The notes beneath the pieces were generated by a model. That model had not been told where the DNA came from and did no database searches. It was given only the letters and a program-made list of their open reading frames with translations. A stretch of 64,000 bases of DNA from Devosia sp. Lineage in GTDB: Bacteria > Pseudomonadota > Alphaproteobacteria > Rhizobiales > Devosiaceae. Below, piece after piece: positions 44,566 through 52,976 of the stretch (the first letter of the stretch is position 1; each line of letters begins with the position of its first letter). The translations under genes and the position numbers were made by a program. The stretch lies in the NCBI GenBank assembly GCA_016713105.1, contig JADJPS010000001.1:372001-436000 (forward strand), written 5' to 3'.

Positions 44566-45867
44566 TCAACCGATTAGGCGCAGACGGTTGAGGAAGCCCT
44601 CGGCAATAGGCTCTGCGACTTCCGCCGGGAAGCCGCGTGGCAACTCACCGGTAGTCTTCTCCATCGCGGCCGCGCCAACCGCTTTGAGGTTGGCCATCAC
44701 TTCCGCCACCACCGGTTTGCCGACACCGGCCTTTGCTGTTGTCTGTTCGAAATGCCTAGGGGCGATTTCATCGACCCGGTAGTGCCGATTGTCACCGACC
44801 GCCATCGCCATTTTCATCTGCTTTTTTTGGAGTTTTCTTGCCACAAGGGAAGGCTGTGCGGACAGGACATCGTAGAGCGGTGTCATGCGATATCCGCCGC
44901 CAGGAGAAAGAAAGACGCTGAAGTTCTTCGCGTGCCCGTCCGTCGCGCCCATCAGCCAGAACACGATCGATGCGGCCAGAACGGTCTTCTGATCCTCGTC
45001 AGGGAGATCGCCGCCGCGCATGAGTTCAAGGAGCGCCCGAATTCCAGGGCCGCCGTCAGCTTCGTATTTTCGTGTAGGGGCGACACCGAGGGCCTGACAG
45101 CAATCTTCCTGCGGCAGTCGCAGAAGTCTGGAGTCGCGCGTAATCTGCCGATCGAAACGCTCGACGATCAGAACGCGCTTCTTGCCAAACGTTGCCATCT
45201 CGACATTGGCGCTTGGCAGGCCAAGCGCGGCGGTCAGCTTCAGACAGAAATACTCATTCTCGACGCTGTGGGAGAGGTCCATTCCATTCGGAAGCTGACC
45301 GATCTGTGGCTTGAAGATGTGCGTGGTCGCCGTCGTTCCCACGGGCGTCTGCCACTTGCCATCCCACTTCAGGAGTGCAGTCTTTTCCTGTGCCCCCGCG
45401 ATCGAGATGCGAAAGTCCGTATCCTCATCAAGGCCCAGTGGACTGGAAGCAAGGTCGCCGAGCTTGCGCGCGATCTCCGCGTCGGTGATGGGTTTGCCGA
45501 CAACCTGGCCGGCAGGACCGGGATCTTCGTCTTCGGTTAGGAACTGCAGAGCGCCAACGCAATCTCTGCCAAGCGCCGCCAGCAGGCTGTAGGCGTCGGT
45601 TCCTTCCGCGCCAGTCCGTTCGGCGACGCGCCGCCTTATGCCCTCGTTGTCGGGGAGCAGATTGTCGAACACGGCAACCACATCGTTGCCGGCATAACGC
45701 GTCTCGCGCAGTGGCATCGAAAGGGAGATCGCGAATGTGTTCTCCCAGTCGAGCCATGAGCGGTCATACTGAAACTCGATCGCGCCGCTGGCTTCCTTGC
45801 GGAGCCGCCCGACCAGCCGACCGTTCAGGAAAACGTTCAGGGGAGCGTGACGGGCACGGCGCGCCAT
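44566..45867 (-). CDS. hipA: HipA-family serine/threonine kinase toxin
   Basis: The toxin kinase of a type II toxin-antitoxin module; E. coli HipA phosphorylates glutamyl-tRNA synthetase and induces persistence. The 433-residue protein has an N-terminal HipA subdomain and kinase motifs. These are the autophosphorylated loop serine in RISIAGAQEKTALL (Ser near 155), ATP Lys in HIFKP (187), catalytic DGHAKN (310-315) and the metal Asp in PLYDVLS. All key residues are intact. Its ATG overlaps the hipB stop (TGATG). Confidence 0.93.
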   Translation of the reverse strand: MARRARHAPLNVFLNGRLVGRLRKEASGAIEFQYDRSWLDWENTFAISLSMPLRETRYAGNDVVAVFDNLLPDNEGIRRRVAERTGAEGTDAYSLLAALGRDCVGALQFLTEDEDPGPAGQVVGKPITDAEIARKLGDLASSPLGLDEDTDFRISIAGAQEKTALLKWDGKWQTPVGTTATTHIFKPQIGQLPNGMDLSHSVENEYFCLKLTAALGLPSANVEMATFGKKRVLIVERFDRQITRDSRLLRLPQEDCCQALGVAPTRKYEADGGPGIRALLELMRGGDLPDEDQKTVLAASIVFWLMGATDGHAKNFSVFLSPGGGYRMTPLYDVLSAQPSLVARKLQKKQMKMAMAVGDNRHYRVDEIAPRHFEQTTAKAGVGKPVVAEVMANLKAVGAAAMEKTTGELPRGFPAEVAEPIAEGFLNRLRLIG

Positions 45868-46115
45868 CAGAACAGGTCCTCGATATCTGGCTGGTCTTTG
45901 GATCGTTCGCGAATAACGAACTCGAGGCCCAGTCCGGCGAGCGTGTCGAGCAGGGTGCTGAGTTTGGTGCCGGGGTCGCCACCTTCGAGTTTCGAGATCG
46001 TCGACTGGCGCAGTTGCACTCGGCTGCCAAGGTCTTCTTGGGAAACGCCCAGCAGTTTGCGGCGGCGCTGAAGCGCCGCGCCGATCTGACGGGGTGTACG
46101 AGCGGGCTGATCCAT
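45867..46115 (-). CDS. hipB: HipB-type antitoxin and autorepressor
   Basis: An 82-residue XRE-family DNA-binding protein. The ATG at 46115 has GGAGG 7 bp upstream; longer in-frame starts (46127, 46163) read back into the operator region. The helix-turn-helix is VSQEDLGSRVQLRQSTISKL (24-43). The C-terminal tail DQPDIEDLF is probably flexible, as in HipB. It binds HipA and, by inference, the four palindromes at 46137-46235 just upstream. Confidence 0.92.
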   Translation of the reverse strand: MDQPARTPRQIGAALQRRRKLLGVSQEDLGSRVQLRQSTISKLEGGDPGTKLSTLLDTLAGLGLEFVIRERSKDQPDIEDLF

Positions 46116-46136
46116 TGGGACCTCCATTTCTCCAAT

Positions 46137-46235
46137 TATGCGCTGGACCGCATAATGCGTCAATATACGCTAAAGCGTATAATGTTGACTTATACGCTGA
46201 AGCGTATAGAATGTATTTATGCGCTGTAGCGTATG
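46137..46235. promoter_or_regulatory. Four-operator array of hipBA with exact 27-bp period
   Basis: Four 18-bp palindromes start at 46137, 46164, 46191 and 46218, each exactly 27 bp apart. The two inner copies are perfect: TATACGCTAAAGCGTATA and TATACGCTGAAGCGTATA. The outer ones, TATGCGCTGGACCGCATA and TATGCGCTGTAGCGTATG, are slightly degenerate. The 9-bp spacers are unrelated. E. coli hipBA also has four operators. The array begins 22 bp upstream of the hipB start, and its far end reaches the truncated integrase-like frame on the other strand. Confidence 0.88.
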
Positions 46236-46254
46236 GAGTGAACAGAAGTCTCTA

Positions 46255-46464
46255 GTGAATTTCCGTCAACACAACGCGAAAGCCAACCGCACCAACGGGC
46301 CACGTTCGACCGGGATCAGGACTGTCGAAGACGCAGTCCAGCAATGGCTGGACACGTGCGAGAAGGAAGGGCGCGATGGCCGCGATCCTGTCCGGTCGAG
46401 CCGTTCGACCGTCACCGGGACGATTCCAGCCATAACCAAATCGAATAGAATCCGCATGAGGTAG
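46255..46464 (+). pseudogene. Truncated tyrosine-recombinase-like N-terminus
   Basis: A short frame beginning near GTG 46255 encodes FRQHNAKANRTNGPRSTGI and TVEDAVQQWLDTCEKEGRDG. This resembles the SAM-like N-terminal region of phage or plasmid integrases (recalled pattern, not searched). It stops after about 70 residues and no catalytic domain (R-HxxR-Y) follows. It is best read as an integrase remnant left by an insertion next to the tRNA-Arg gene. Confidence 0.45.
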
Positions 46465-46579
46465 CATTGGACGGCCTAGCCTGTCGCTCTCTAGGGTTTT
46501 GACCCAGGGAATGGGACTGCTGTTCCCCGGGGACGGCACACCACCAAAGGGTGAGCGAAAGGAGATAGGAGACGTGGCT

Positions 46580-47474
46580 ATGAAGAGCGGAAGTATCTGG
46601 CTTCACTGTGCTTTGGCGATCGGCGCGACCCTCGGTCTGTGCCATGCCGCCCACGCACAAGGGTTCGATTTCAGCGGCATCGAGGTCAATGCCGAACTGG
46701 CGGCGCGCCTGCCCGCGGACATTGCGGCGGCCGGCGTCCTGGTCGGCGCGTCGGACAATGCGTATCCGCCATGGGAGTACATCGCCGAGGACGGGCAGAC
46801 CCCCGTCGGAATCGACGTCGATCTCGGCCATGCCATCGCGGCCCGGCTGGGGGTGAAGTACGAGTCCCGCACCGCAGAATTCGCCACCATGCTCGCAGCT
46901 CTTGGAACCAACTACGACATCGGCATCAATGCCATGTCGATCACCAACAAGCGCAAGGAGACGGCGAATTTCGTCCACTACGCGAACTCGGGTTCCGAAT
47001 GGGTGGTGCAGGCGGGCAACCCGACAGGCTTTGATCCCGCAAACCTCTGCGGCACCACCATCGCCATGCAGCCCGGGACCTGGTACGAAACGCAGCTGAT
47101 CGAGGTCAGCACGGCGTGCGAAGCGGCGGGCAAGGCAGCGATCGAGATGCTGCCCTTCTCGGAACAGACCGAGGCTTTCACCCGCGTTGCGGTCGGCGGT
47201 GCGGCAGCAACAATCGCCGGCGACGCGACGGCACTGTTTGCCGTCAAGCAGGCCGGCGGCGCAATGGAGGCGCTGCAGCCGACGGGCATCCTCGGTGGCA
47301 CCGGCAAGGTTGGCATTCCGACGCCGAAGGCCGACCTCGCCCTGGCCGGAACTGATTGCCGACACCCTCAACGACCTGATCGCCGATGGCACCTACAAGG
47401 CCATCCTCGACCATTGGGGCGTCGGTCCGCTCGGCGTCGAGCAGGCAACCGTCAACCCGGAAGTCGATATATAG
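46580..47474 (+). pseudogene. Amino-acid-type ABC solute-binding protein with a late frameshift
   Basis: Periplasmic receptor for the transporter encoded at 49845-51547. A signal peptide (ALAIGATLGLCHAAHA) precedes a family 3 binding domain with SDNAYPPWEYIAEDGQ, GIDVDLGHAIAARLG and MSITNKRKETANFV. The frame breaks at GG 47348-47349. Removing one G joins KADLALA to ELIADTLNDLIADGTYKAIL and the C-terminus VNPEVDI (stop at 47474). Without the fix the protein ends in about 45 unrelated residues. The start is ATG 46580 with AGGAG 8 bp upstream. The break is either an error or an inactivating mutation. Confidence 0.85.
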
Positions 47475-47502
47475 CTGTGAGCCTTCGGTAGGTTGTTCAT
47501 TC

Positions 47503-47537
47503 GGGGCGGAACCGGAGGGTTCCGCCCCATTGCCTTT
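47503..47537 (+). terminator. Strong terminator after the solute-binding protein gene
   Basis: A perfect 11-bp stem, GGGGCGGAACC/GGTTCCGCCCC (47503-47513 and 47518-47528), with loop GGAG is followed by ATTGCCTTT. It sits between the binding-protein gene and the convergent LysR gene and may stop both. Confidence 0.85.
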
Positions 47538-47591
47538 CCGCTCCCCACAGGTCGCGCCCTCGAACCCGGCGTCGAGCTCGAGAGCCGCAGG

Positions 47592-48476
47592 CTAGACGAC
47601 ACGCTGCTTTTCGGCGTTCAGGGCATTGGCCATGTCGACGACGATCCTGGACTTCTTCTGGGGGGGAAACAGCATGAGCGTGCGGAAGCTCACCGAAGGA
47701 CGCATCGGACGAAGGATCAGTCCGCGCTCGACATACCCCGCGGCCGTGACCGGATCGACGATGCCGCAGCCCAACCCGGCCAGCACCAGTGCACATACCG
47801 TCGAGGCATAAGCGGTCTCCACGACGACCTTGGGCAGGACGCCGAGCTGCGCAAAGATCGCCTCCGATTCATGCCGTGTCGTGTCTTCCGGGGCAAGGGC
47901 GACCAGTTCGATCTTGTCCAGATCGGCCGGTACGATCTCAGTTTTTTTCGCGAGCCTGTGTCCCGGTGGAATCGCCACGGCGGCCTGAATTTCGGCAAAC
48001 GGCACGGCTTCTACGCCCGTCGTGTCGACCTCGTCGGCCGTTATCGCAATGTCGAGCTGGTTGGCTGCGATCATGTCCCGGATCGACGACGATGCCGCAA
48101 CATGCAGGGAGACGGCGATATTGGGGTGGCGCTTGTGAAAGCGCGCGATGGCATTGGGTACCAGGTTGGTGCTGAAGGCCGACAGGCAGGCGACCCGGAT
48201 ATCGCCGGACCCATAGTCGCGGATCCGCGCCGCCGCGCTCCGCAGCTTCGCGAGGCCGGCAAGCGATATCTGAACCTCGCGGAAGAACAGCTGGCCTTCT
48301 GCCGACGGGATCATCCGGCCCTTCTCCCGGTCGAACAGCTTGAACCCGATCGATCGCTCGAGCGCCATGATGGCCTTGCTGACGGCGGGCTGCGACATCC
48401 CCAGCACCTCGGCCGCCTTTGACGCGGTCCCGTAGGTCATGACGGCCTGGTAGGTCTCGATCTGGCGAACGTCCAA
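47592..48476 (-). CDS. LysR-family transcriptional regulator
   Basis: A 294-residue regulator. The N-terminal winged helix contains YQAVMTYGTASKAAEVLGMS and PAVSKAIMALERSIGFKLF (2-60), and the effector domain covers 90-294. It is divergent from the PLP-lyase gene with a 93-bp gap, the usual arrangement for LysR control. It is therefore the likely regulator of the lyase-transporter-hydrolase operon and possibly of the upstream binding protein. Its inducer is unknown. Confidence 0.92.
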   Translation of the reverse strand: MDVRQIETYQAVMTYGTASKAAEVLGMSQPAVSKAIMALERSIGFKLFDREKGRMIPSAEGQLFFREVQISLAGLAKLRSAAARIRDYGSGDIRVACLSAFSTNLVPNAIARFHKRHPNIAVSLHVAASSSIRDMIAANQLDIAITADEVDTTGVEAVPFAEIQAAVAIPPGHRLAKKTEIVPADLDKIELVALAPEDTTRHESEAIFAQLGVLPKVVVETAYASTVCALVLAGLGCGIVDPVTAAGYVERGLILRPMRPSVSFRTLMLFPPQKKSRIVVDMANALNAEKQRVV

Positions 48477-48569
48477 TGGGATAACTCAATGGAATGGAAT
48501 GACAGCCAAACAGTATTGGACTGAATAGCACGGGCGGTGTCAACTCGCCGCCTACTATGGAGAGCGCTT

Positions 48570-49760
48570 ATGCGTGATGATACCCAATGCGTGACAAGGG
48601 CACCGGTGGAGCTGGAGGGCTATGACAGCCTGACCATCCCGGTGCATCGCGCGTCGACCATACGGTATCCGAACGCGGAATCCTTCGCGGCGAGATTCGA
48701 GCGCGGCGCCGATGGCTACGTCTACGGGCTCTATGGAACCCCGACCCACCGCCACCTCGAATACAAGATCACCGAGTTGGAACACGGGGTCCGAACAGTG
48801 TTGGCGCCGTCGGGCCAGGCGGCCGTCACCATGGCCATGCTCGCCCTCCTGCGCGGCGGAGAGCGCGTTCTCATACCGGATACGGTCTATGGTCCCGTGC
48901 GTGATTTTGCGGTCAACGAACTGGCAGCACTCGGCGTCGAGGCGACCTTCTACGATCCGATCGATCTGGACGCGCTTGCCTCCCTGATCGATCGCCGCAC
49001 GAGGCTCGTCTGGATCGAGTCCCCCGGCTCGGTCACCATGGAAGTGCAGGACGTGCCGGCCATCGTGGCGCTGGCCAAAGCTGCCGGTGCGATGACCGGC
49101 TGCGACAATACCTGGGCCTCTCCACTCAACTTCCGGCCGCTCGATCATGGGGTCGATCTGGTCGTTGAGGCCCTGAGCAAGCACTTCTGCGGCCATTCCG
49201 ACGTCCTGATGGGATCGGTTACCGTACGTGACGACGACCTGGGATACCGTCTCAAGGCTGCGTTCGGACGCCTGGGTATCGGCGTCTCGCCCGATGATTG
49301 CGCGCTGGTCTCGCGCGGCATCGAAACCATGGCGGTTCGCCTCGATAGATCGTCTCGCTCGGCCACCTCGATTGTCGGTTTTCTCGGCTCGCATCCGCTG
49401 GTCGAGAGCGTGCTCTATCCGGCCCTTCCCGGGAGCGCGGGACATGCGATCTGGAAGCGGGACTTTTCAGGTGCCAGCGGTGTCTTCAGCTTTTCGCTGC
49501 GCAGAGAAGTGAGCGCACTCGCCTTCCCGGCCCTCGACAGCCTGAAGCTGATCTCCATCGGCGCCTCGTGGGGCGGGACCAAGAGTCTCATCGCGCCCAC
49601 TTCGGTCAGGAGTTCGCGGACAGCGCGTCCCTGGACCGGTGCGGACTATCTGATGCGCCTCAGCGTCGGCATCGAGAATGCCGACGATATCCGGGAGGAC
49701 ATCGAGCGCTTCCTGGCGGCACTGACGAGTGAGGCAGTGCCCGTGCCGCAAACGGCATGA
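48570..49760 (+). CDS. Cys/Met-metabolism PLP-dependent lyase (cystathionine beta-lyase-like)
   Basis: A 396-residue fold-type I PLP enzyme. The trans-sulfuration features are YGLYGTPTHRHLEYKITELE, APSGQAAVTMAML (PLP phosphate), DNTWASPLNF (PLP Asp), the Schiff-base Lys in ALSKHFCGHSDVLMG and RLSVGIENADDI near the end. Family members cleave or form C-S bonds in cystathionine, methionine or related substrates. First gene of an operon with an amino-acid-type ABC transporter, so the substrate may be the imported compound or its product. Confidence 0.87.
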   Translation: MRDDTQCVTRAPVELEGYDSLTIPVHRASTIRYPNAESFAARFERGADGYVYGLYGTPTHRHLEYKITELEHGVRTVLAPSGQAAVTMAMLALLRGGERVLIPDTVYGPVRDFAVNELAALGVEATFYDPIDLDALASLIDRRTRLVWIESPGSVTMEVQDVPAIVALAKAAGAMTGCDNTWASPLNFRPLDHGVDLVVEALSKHFCGHSDVLMGSVTVRDDDLGYRLKAAFGRLGIGVSPDDCALVSRGIETMAVRLDRSSRSATSIVGFLGSHPLVESVLYPALPGSAGHAIWKRDFSGASGVFSFSLRREVSALAFPALDSLKLISIGASWGGTKSLIAPTSVRSSRTARPWTGADYLMRLSVGIENADDIREDIERFLAALTSEAVPVPQTA

Positions 49761-49844
49761 CGGCGGCCGGAACGAGGCGACAATCGCGACACCCCTACCG
49801 AACCACGCAGCGGACCTCATGCACTGACGAGACGGAGAGATGAA

Positions 49845-50765
49845 TTGAGCGAACAAGGCCCGGCGAGCACCGCAACACATCCCCCTGGCGTGGTGGATGG
49901 ACCGATCCGTGTCGTCCGCAACGATGTTGTCCCGCCCCGCTACATCGGCCGGTGGATCACGACGTTGGTGCTGCTGCTGGTGGCCGTGCAGGCCGCTCAT
50001 GGTCTGATCGGCAACGTGCACTTTCATTGGGCCGTATTTGCCGAGCACGTCTTTTCTCCGCAAGTCCTGCGCGGCGTTTGGTGGACACTGCTGCTGACGG
50101 TTGCGGCCATGGCGCTCGCCGTGCCGTTGGCCATGGTGCTCGTCGTAATGGGCGAGAGTCGAAACCCGCTGCTCAAGGCCGTTGCGCTGGGGTTTTTTAA
50201 TGTTTCGGCGACCACCGAGATCTACACGCAGCTGGTGTTCTGGGGACTCTTCGCGCTGCTCTTTCCCCGGCTATCCATCTCGATTCCCTTCGGACCGGAA
50301 CTGATCGGCGTCGACAGCCGGCTGCTGGTCACCCCGGCGGTCGCGGCCGTCGTCGGCCTGGGCTTCAACGAGAGTGCCTACCTCACGGAGATCTTCCGCG
50401 CCGGATTCAGGGCCATCGACCGGGGCCAGACCGAGGCAGCCCAGGCACTCGGCATGTCGGCGAGGAAGATCTGGCTGCGTATCCTGCTGCCACAGGCCAT
50501 GCGCACCATCATCCCGCCGACCAGCAACGAGACGATCGGCATGCTCAAGATGACATCGCTGGTGCTGGCGGTGCCGTTCACGCTTGACCTGATGTTTGCC
50601 ACCAGCGCCATCGCCAACCGGCTGTTCCTGCCGGTGCCGCTGCTGATGGTGGCAGCCGCCTGGTACCTGTTCATCACGTCGGTGCTGATGGTCGGCCAGT
50701 ACTTCCTCGAGCGGCACTATGGACGCGGCCACGATCTCATCGTCTCCAAGGGAGGGCCGATGTGA
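49845..50765 (+). CDS. Polar-amino-acid ABC transporter permease
   Basis: A 306-residue membrane protein of the HisMQ/GlnP type. It is read from the TTG at 49845, with GGAG 7 bp upstream; the ATG five bases earlier hits a stop at once. A polar 35-residue N-terminus precedes the helices. GLGFNESAYLTEIFRAGFRA and GQTEAAQALGMSARKIW, with LPQAMRTIIPP, form the EAA loop that docks the ATPase. Only one permease is present, so it may act as a homodimer. Its stop overlaps the ATPase start. Confidence 0.9.
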   Translation: MSEQGPASTATHPPGVVDGPIRVVRNDVVPPRYIGRWITTLVLLLVAVQAAHGLIGNVHFHWAVFAEHVFSPQVLRGVWWTLLLTVAAMALAVPLAMVLVVMGESRNPLLKAVALGFFNVSATTEIYTQLVFWGLFALLFPRLSISIPFGPELIGVDSRLLVTPAVAAVVGLGFNESAYLTEIFRAGFRAIDRGQTEAAQALGMSARKIWLRILLPQAMRTIIPPTSNETIGMLKMTSLVLAVPFTLDLMFATSAIANRLFLPVPLLMVAAAWYLFITSVLMVGQYFLERHYGRGHDLIVSKGGPM

Positions 50766-51547
50766 TGCACGGCATGGCGAACGTCCCCGCCGTCGAAATG
50801 CGGGATGTCCACAAGTTCTACAGCGACTTCCACGCCCTGCGCGGTGTCAATCTGACCATCAGCAAGGGCGACGTCTGTGTCGCCATCGGTCCATCGGGCT
50901 CCGGCAAGTCGACCCTCCTGCGCTGCATCAATCAGCTGGAGGTCATCTCCGCCGGCAGGATTTTTCTGGACGGCGAGCTGCAGGGGTATCGCGAGGTCGA
51001 CGGCCGGTTCCACACCCTGTCGCCATCGCGCGTGGCCAACCAGCGGCGACGCACGGGAATGGTTTTCCAGCGCTTCAACCTCTTCCCGCACATGACGGCG
51101 CTCGAGAACGTCGTCGAGGGCCCGATCCAGGTGAAGGGCGTACCCAGGTCAGAGGCCCGGGAACGGGCCCTTGCCCTGCTGGAACGCGTGGGCCTGCACG
51201 GGCTTGGTTCGCGCTACCCCAACCAGCTGTCGGGTGGGCAGCAGCAGCGGGTGGCGATTGCCCGTACCCTCGCCATGGAACCGCAGGTGATGCTGTTCGA
51301 CGAGCCGACATCCGCCCTCGATCCCGAGCTGGTGGGCGAGGTGCTCGATGTCATCAAGGACCTGGCGCAGTCGGGCATGACCATGATGCTGGTTACCCAC
51401 GAGATCGGCTTTGCCCGCGAAGTGGCGGACGACCTGGTGTTCATGGATCACGGCCTGATTGTCGAGGGCGGCAAGCCGCAGGATGTGCTCAACAGCCCGG
51501 CGCGAGGCGCGAAACCGGGGGCCTTCCTGTCCAAGGTGCTTGCCTGA
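50765..51547 (+). CDS. Polar-amino-acid ABC transporter ATPase (GlnQ/HisP-like)
   Basis: A 260-residue nucleotide-binding subunit with Walker A GPSGSGKSTLLRCIN, Q-loop VFQRFNLFPHMTALEN, signature LSGGQQQRVAIARTLA, Walker B VMLFDEPTSALDPE and H-loop VTHEIGFAREVAD. Starts are GTG 50762, ATG 50765 or ATG 50774; the TGATG overlap with the permease favours 50765. It completes the importer with the binding protein at 46580, which lies separately upstream. Confidence 0.94.
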   Translation: MHGMANVPAVEMRDVHKFYSDFHALRGVNLTISKGDVCVAIGPSGSGKSTLLRCINQLEVISAGRIFLDGELQGYREVDGRFHTLSPSRVANQRRRTGMVFQRFNLFPHMTALENVVEGPIQVKGVPRSEARERALALLERVGLHGLGSRYPNQLSGGQQQRVAIARTLAMEPQVMLFDEPTSALDPELVGEVLDVIKDLAQSGMTMMLVTHEIGFAREVADDLVFMDHGLIVEGGKPQDVLNSPARGAKPGAFLSKVLA

Positions 51548-51550
51548 GAG

Positions 51551-52976
51551 ATGACCAAGATTCCTGCGGACCTGGATATCGGACGCCTGTTGGCCCGGGT
51601 GGACGCCGACCTCGCCACCTCCCTTGGCAAGTTCATGGAACTCCTCGCGATCCGATCGGTATCGGGTGACCCGAGCGACACAGCGGGCCTGGCGCTTTGC
51701 GCCGACTGGCTCGTGAACGAACTGGCGAGGATCGGTGTCCCGGCCCGCCGCCTCGAGACCGATGGGAACCCCATCGTGCTCGGTCACGCGGCGGCATCGC
51801 CGGAGGCGCCGACCGTGCTGCTCTACGGACACTATGACGTGCAGCCGAGTGCGCCCGACGACCTCTGGACGTCACCGCCATTCGAGCCCGCCTTGCGCAG
51901 GACCGGTGGACTGCGCACTGTCTATGCGCGCGGCGCATCGGACAGCAAGGGCCAGCCTGGCCGATGCTCGAAGCCATCCGGGTCTGGCGCGCAGCGGGCG
52001 TGCCGCTGCCGGTCAACATCGTGGTGCTGCTCGAAGGCGAAGAAGAGATGGGGTCGCCCAGCCTTCCGGCCTTCATCGACAGCCATCTTGAGCGGCTTCG
52101 CTGCGACGTTGCTCTGGTTTCCGACAGCGACATGTTCTCGCCGACGCGCCCGGCGATCACCACGCGCATGAAGGGGCTGGTGCACGAGAAGGTCACCATT
52201 CTCGCGCCCAACGGGGATCTCCATTCCGGCTATTTCGGGACGGTGGCGGTCAACCCTGCGCAGGTTCTCTGCACCATCCTGGCGCGCCTGCATACCGTCG
52301 AGGGAGCCGTGGCGCTTCCAGGATTCTACGCGGGCGTACACGACCTGCCCGCGCCGCTGCGCGCGCAATGGAATGGGCTGGATCACGATGCGGCGCTGGG
52401 AAGCATCGCGATCGAGGGCGGTCCGCGGGAGGGCGGTCACACGCCGGTGGAGCTGATGTGGGGCCGCCCCGGCATCGACATCAACGGCATATTCGGCGGC
52501 AACACGGGTTCGTCGGAGCGCTCCGTGCTGCCCGGATCGGCCAGCGCGCGCCTGTCGTTTCGTCTGGTCGGTGACCAGCACCGGACGGTATTCGCGCGCT
52601 GTTCCGCGACTGGGTGCGCCGGCAGCTCCCTGAGGGTTGCAGAGCCGAGTTCGAGGGGGACTACGGCACACCGGCCGTGTCGATCCGGGAAGCCAGCCCG
52701 TTCATCGCCGCGACGCGGCGGGCGCTTGACGCCGAATGGCCCGACCCGACGCTGCTCGAGGGCACGGGCGGCACGGTTCCACTGGTTGGCCTCCTCGCGG
52801 ACAAGCTGGCGGTCGATTGCATCGTCATGGGGTTCATTCTTGCCGATGACGCCATTCACGCCGCCGACGAGCATTTCGACGTCGAGCGCCTGCGCCTCGC
52901 CACCCGCAGCTGGGTGCGCATCTTCGACGAAATCGGTCGGCTGGACAGGGAGCAACCGGGCAGGGCGGCGTCATGA
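51551..52976 (+). pseudogene. M20-family peptidase/amidohydrolase with two frameshifts
   Basis: Three successive frames make one M20 (dipeptidase/ArgE-like) enzyme of about 475 residues. The first (from ATG 51551) has LLYGHYDVQPSAPDDLW (metal His/Asp) and GASDSKGQ (bridging Asp). The second (from about 51960) has LLEGEEEMGSPS (catalytic Glu pair), the dimerisation domain and NTGSSERSVLPGSAS. The third (from about 52580) has FRDWVRRQLPEG and IHAADEHFDV (metal His). Both joins, near 51952-51963 and 52575-52590, look like single-base losses. Every metal and catalytic residue survives. Its end overlaps the amidase start (ATGA). Confidence 0.82.

Noticed and set aside
46137..46235. A CRISPR-like array because of the regular 27-bp repeat.
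   Set aside because: Repeats are 18-bp palindromes with 9-bp spacers and no cas genes; position upstream of hipB fits operators.
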